64,000 nt of DNA from positions 1,560,501-1,624,500 of the forward strand of contig CP027224.1 of NCBI GenBank assembly GCA_002973635.1. Direction: 5' to 3'. Under the pieces are notes generated by a model. That model made no database searches, was not told where the DNA came from, and saw only the letters and a list, made by a program, of their open reading frames with translations. The stretch is from Lysinibacillus sp. B2A1. Its GTDB lineage: Bacteria; Bacillota; Bacilli; Bacillales_A; Planococcaceae. Within the stretch, counting starts at the first letter, position 1, and the number at the start of each line of letters is the position of its first letter. The translations under genes were made by a program, and so were the position numbers. Below, in pieces: positions 61,924 through 64,000 of the stretch.

Positions 61924-62808
61924 AATAGAGTCATTAATGATATCCATAAACGTATGAAAGGCGGAAGAGTTATTTTGTTCGTTTTTTCGTGTACAAAGAT
62001 AGATGGGTCTTTGAATCTCCATATCCTTTATAAAGACTCTAGCTATTTGCTGCCTTTGAATAAAGCTTGAAGCTGCTATGGAAGGTGCTAACATGGTACC
62101 GTAGCCAGCTGCAATGGCATGGATTGATTCATTAATGCCATCGAGTTGCAGACCTACTCTTGGAGGCGGAATTTTATGAACCTTACATAGTGCATTTAAA
62201 AATTCCTTTGTTGAGCTACCGTCTTCTCTAGAAACAAAGGGCTGCTGCATTAGTTCTGCTAATGTCACAGTTTGATCTGCCATCGGGTGACCGTAAGGCA
62301 CGATAAACCAATAATCTAAGTTTATAAGAAATTGATAATTAATATCTGGATGATGTCCGTCCTCTTTTACGATAAAGGCTAAATCTGCTTTATAGTGAAG
62401 CAATTCTTCAATAACCTGCTGGGAGTTAGCGGTTTTTATATGGATATAAGAGTTTGGGAAGGCTTGTTTATAGTTAGCTAACCATTTTGGTAATAAAAAA
62501 TGGGATGGAACATGTGTAGAAGCAATTTGTAATTCCTCATTCCCAGTATTTTTTAATTGCTCTAACTTATTTTCAATATCCATTTCTAAATCAAATAGCC
62601 GCTGTGCCTGTTTAAATAAGAATTCTCCATTTTGTGTTAATGTTATTCCTCTTCCTTTAGATTCCAATAAGGTTAATTCTAAATCTTTTTCTAAATTGCG
62701 AATTTGTATAGTAACGGCAGGCTGGCTAATCATTAGTGCTTGTGCTGCCTTAGAAACACTTTTAAGCTCGGCTACTTTTGTGAAGAGTCTAAGAGCATGT
62801 AAATTCAT
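61912..62808 (-). CDS. LysR-family transcriptional regulator
   Basis: A 298-residue regulator. The winged helix is MNLHALRLFTKVAELKSVSK with AAQALMISQPAVTIQIRNLE, then a substrate-binding domain (LQIASTHVPSHFLLPKWLANY, LAFIVKEDGHHPDINYQF, GYGTMLAPSIAAS), of the CysL/YwfK-like type. It is divergent from the MFS gene with a 115-base gap, the classic arrangement of a LysR protein and the gene it controls. The inducer is unknown. Confidence 0.92.
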   Translation of the reverse strand: MNLHALRLFTKVAELKSVSKAAQALMISQPAVTIQIRNLEKDLELTLLESKGRGITLTQNGEFLFKQAQRLFDLEMDIENKLEQLKNTGNEELQIASTHVPSHFLLPKWLANYKQAFPNSYIHIKTANSQQVIEELLHYKADLAFIVKEDGHHPDINYQFLINLDYWFIVPYGHPMADQTVTLAELMQQPFVSREDGSSTKEFLNALCKVHKIPPPRVGLQLDGINESIHAIAAGYGTMLAPSIAASSFIQRQQIARVFIKDMEIQRPIYLCTRKNEQNNSSAFHTFMDIINDSINRI

Positions 62809-62923
62809 GAAATTTCTCCTTATATAAAAATTATTTATCCTTTTATATAAATTATATATTAGATTTATTAATTTACACTCTGTATCCTTTTAATTACTAT
62901 AAAGTTTTAGGGGAGGGGACAAG

Positions 62924-64000
62924 ATGAATCGACAGCATATCGGAATTTTATTTGGAGGGGTACTATTGCTTGTAGTGGCGATGGGCATTAGCCGATTTGC
63001 CTTTACACCAATTTTGCCATTTATGCGTCATGATGTCGGATTTTCTTTTGAAGTTGCAGGATTTTTGGCATCAAGTAATTATATTGGCTATTTTATTGGA
63101 GCATTATGGGCAGGATTTATACATCGCAATAGAAAGAACTTTTTATTATTAAGTGTTGTTTTAAATGTACTTTCCGTTGTACTTATGGGGATCATTGGAG
63201 TATACAGTGTGTGGCTAGTGCTTCGTTTGATTGCTGGCATTACAGGAGGACTCATTTTTGTTTTAACATCAAGCATTATTATGGATTACTTAGCAAAGCG
63301 CTCACTTTCTCGTTGGTCAGGCTATTTATTCGGCGGAATTGGCTTAGGAATTGCTATCTCAGGCTTATTCGTACCAGTTCTTGAGGAACAATTTGCATGG
63401 CAGGGTACATGGATAGGCTTAGGGATTTTATCAGCGCTTTTCTTAGGGATTACGTATATTCTTTGGAGAGGATTAGATGTACAAGATAGCAAGAAGGCTG
63501 CCAAATCCTCCGATACAAAAATGACAAAGGGTTTTATGCCGTGGTTAATAGTGTCATATGGCTTAGAGGGCTTAGGTTATATTATCACAGGTACATTTTT
63601 AGTCGATATTATTCATAATATTCCTTCGCTCCAAGCGTATTCTTCCTATAGCTGGGTCATCGTTGGGGTAGCAGCCATACCTTCAGCACCAGTTTGGACC
63701 GTGTTGTTAGAAAAATTTTCTGCAATAAAAATCCTGTTTGTGGCATACATATTACAAGTGTTTGGCATCCTGCTACCAGTATTTTCACAAACTGTTTGGA
63801 GCGTATTATTATCTTCTTTTTTATTTGGCTTAACATTTGTAGGGATTGTGACGCTGACAACTTCCTATGCACGTCAGCTTTTCCCCACTCAAAGCGGACC
63901 TGTTGTATCTTTATTAACAACATTCTATGCATTCGGACAAATTATTGGACCAATTATCGCGGGGCAACTTGTAGAAGTTTATAGTAGCTATAAAGCAGCA
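62924..64000 (+). CDS. YbfB/YjiJ-family MFS transporter, 5' part (3' end outside window)
   Basis: The frame runs open from ATG 62924 (after GGGGAGGGGAC) to the end of the window, 359 codons without a stop. It begins MNRQHIGILFGGVLLLVVAM, then GISRFAFTPILPFMRHDVGF and SSNYIGYFIGALWAGFIHR, the pattern of YbfB/YjiJ-type MFS proteins. About ten helices are seen. It is probably controlled by the divergent LysR regulator; the substrate is unknown. Confidence 0.88.
   Translation, partial: MNRQHIGILFGGVLLLVVAMGISRFAFTPILPFMRHDVGFSFEVAGFLASSNYIGYFIGALWAGFIHRNRKNFLLLSVVLNVLSVVLMGIIGVYSVWLVLRLIAGITGGLIFVLTSSIIMDYLAKRSLSRWSGYLFGGIGLGIAISGLFVPVLEEQFAWQGTWIGLGILSALFLGITYILWRGLDVQDSKKAAKSSDTKMTKGFMPWLIVSYGLEGLGYIITGTFLVDIIHNIPSLQAYSSYSWVIVGVAAIPSAPVWTVLLEKFSAIKILFVAYILQVFGILLPVFSQTVWSVLLSSFLFGLTFVGIVTLTTSYARQLFPTQSGPVVSLLTTFYAFGQIIGPIIAGQLVEVYSSYKAA

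Noticed and set aside
1..64000. CRISPR arrays, tRNA and rRNA genes
   Set aside because: I looked for spaced direct repeats, tRNA TTCGA loops with CCA ends and rRNA signatures; none was found. The only regular array is the minisatellite, which has no spacers.

Overview
The window looks like chromosomal DNA of a low-GC Gram-positive of the Bacillaceae/Planococcaceae type, most likely Lysinibacillus or a close relative. The reasons are a resE-sigX-rsiX block in the Bacillus order, an FMN-riboswitch-controlled ribU, GlnR/TnrA boxes in front of glnA, strong AGGAGG ribosome binding sites, many bidirectional rho-independent terminators and AT-rich codon use. All identifications come from reading the sequence; no database search was run.

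Layout. 1-5.5 kb: end of the sensor kinase ResE, ECF sigma factor SigX with anti-sigma RsiX, FMN riboswitch plus riboflavin transporter RibU, and a sodium:neurotransmitter-type symporter. 5.5-9.6 kb (minus): a partner-switching set (receiver-PP2C phosphatase, RsbW-like kinase, STAS antagonist) interleaved with a chemoreceptor. 9.8-13.6 kb: glnA with two GlnR/TnrA operators, a Cse60-like small gene, an AraC/GyrI-type regulator and a GNAT acetyltransferase. 13.6-17.9 kb: a dispersed repeat, an IS3-family element, a frameshifted GNAT gene, a tiny phospholipase A2-like protein and a DUF418 membrane protein. 17.9-22 kb: proline catabolism (rocA, putB) around a regulator whose AAA+ domain is degenerate. 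22.3-29.4 kb: YbaK-type deacylase, a membrane-anchored PstS-like protein, a guanidine-I riboswitch separated from its SMR exporter pair by a 42-bp minisatellite, then opuA betaine transporter genes with a BusR-like c-di-AMP repressor.

29.6-33.2 kb: GTP cyclohydrolase II, RibD, a frameshifted FAD monooxygenase and a HAD phosphatase, an early-riboflavin-pathway set without ribE/ribH. 33.3-38.4 kb (minus): IclR regulator, class III CoA-transferase, enoyl-CoA hydratase and two acyl-CoA dehydrogenases. 38.6-51.1 kb: rpoN, an amino-acid permease with a sigma-54 promoter (frameshifted), a PAS/AAA+/Fis activator, a second sigma-54 promoter, a class III aminotransferase, an aldehyde dehydrogenase and a HyuA/HyuB pair. 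I read this as a sigma-54 catabolic unit for an amino acid or, if HyuAB is an ATP-dependent lactamase, a lactam: ring opening, transamination, oxidation to an acid, and possibly CoA activation by the neighbouring acyl-CoA cluster.

51.2-58.5 kb: a monomeric sarcosine oxidase-like gene, then an apparent defence island: m5C methyltransferase, an unrecognised 559-residue protein (candidate restriction enzyme) and an archaeo-eukaryotic-primase/SF2-helicase fusion of the TOTE conflict-system type. A decayed copy of the oxidase 5' end lies on the far side of the island. 58.5-64 kb: purine permease and guanine deaminase, a small membrane protein, and a divergent LysR/MFS pair running off the window end.

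Three genes carry single-base frameshifts that can be explained by homopolymer miscounts (T4, G4, A5), so either recent decay or sequencing error should be considered. Three copies of one intergenic repeat family lie at 13.7, 28.6 and 41.8 kb.
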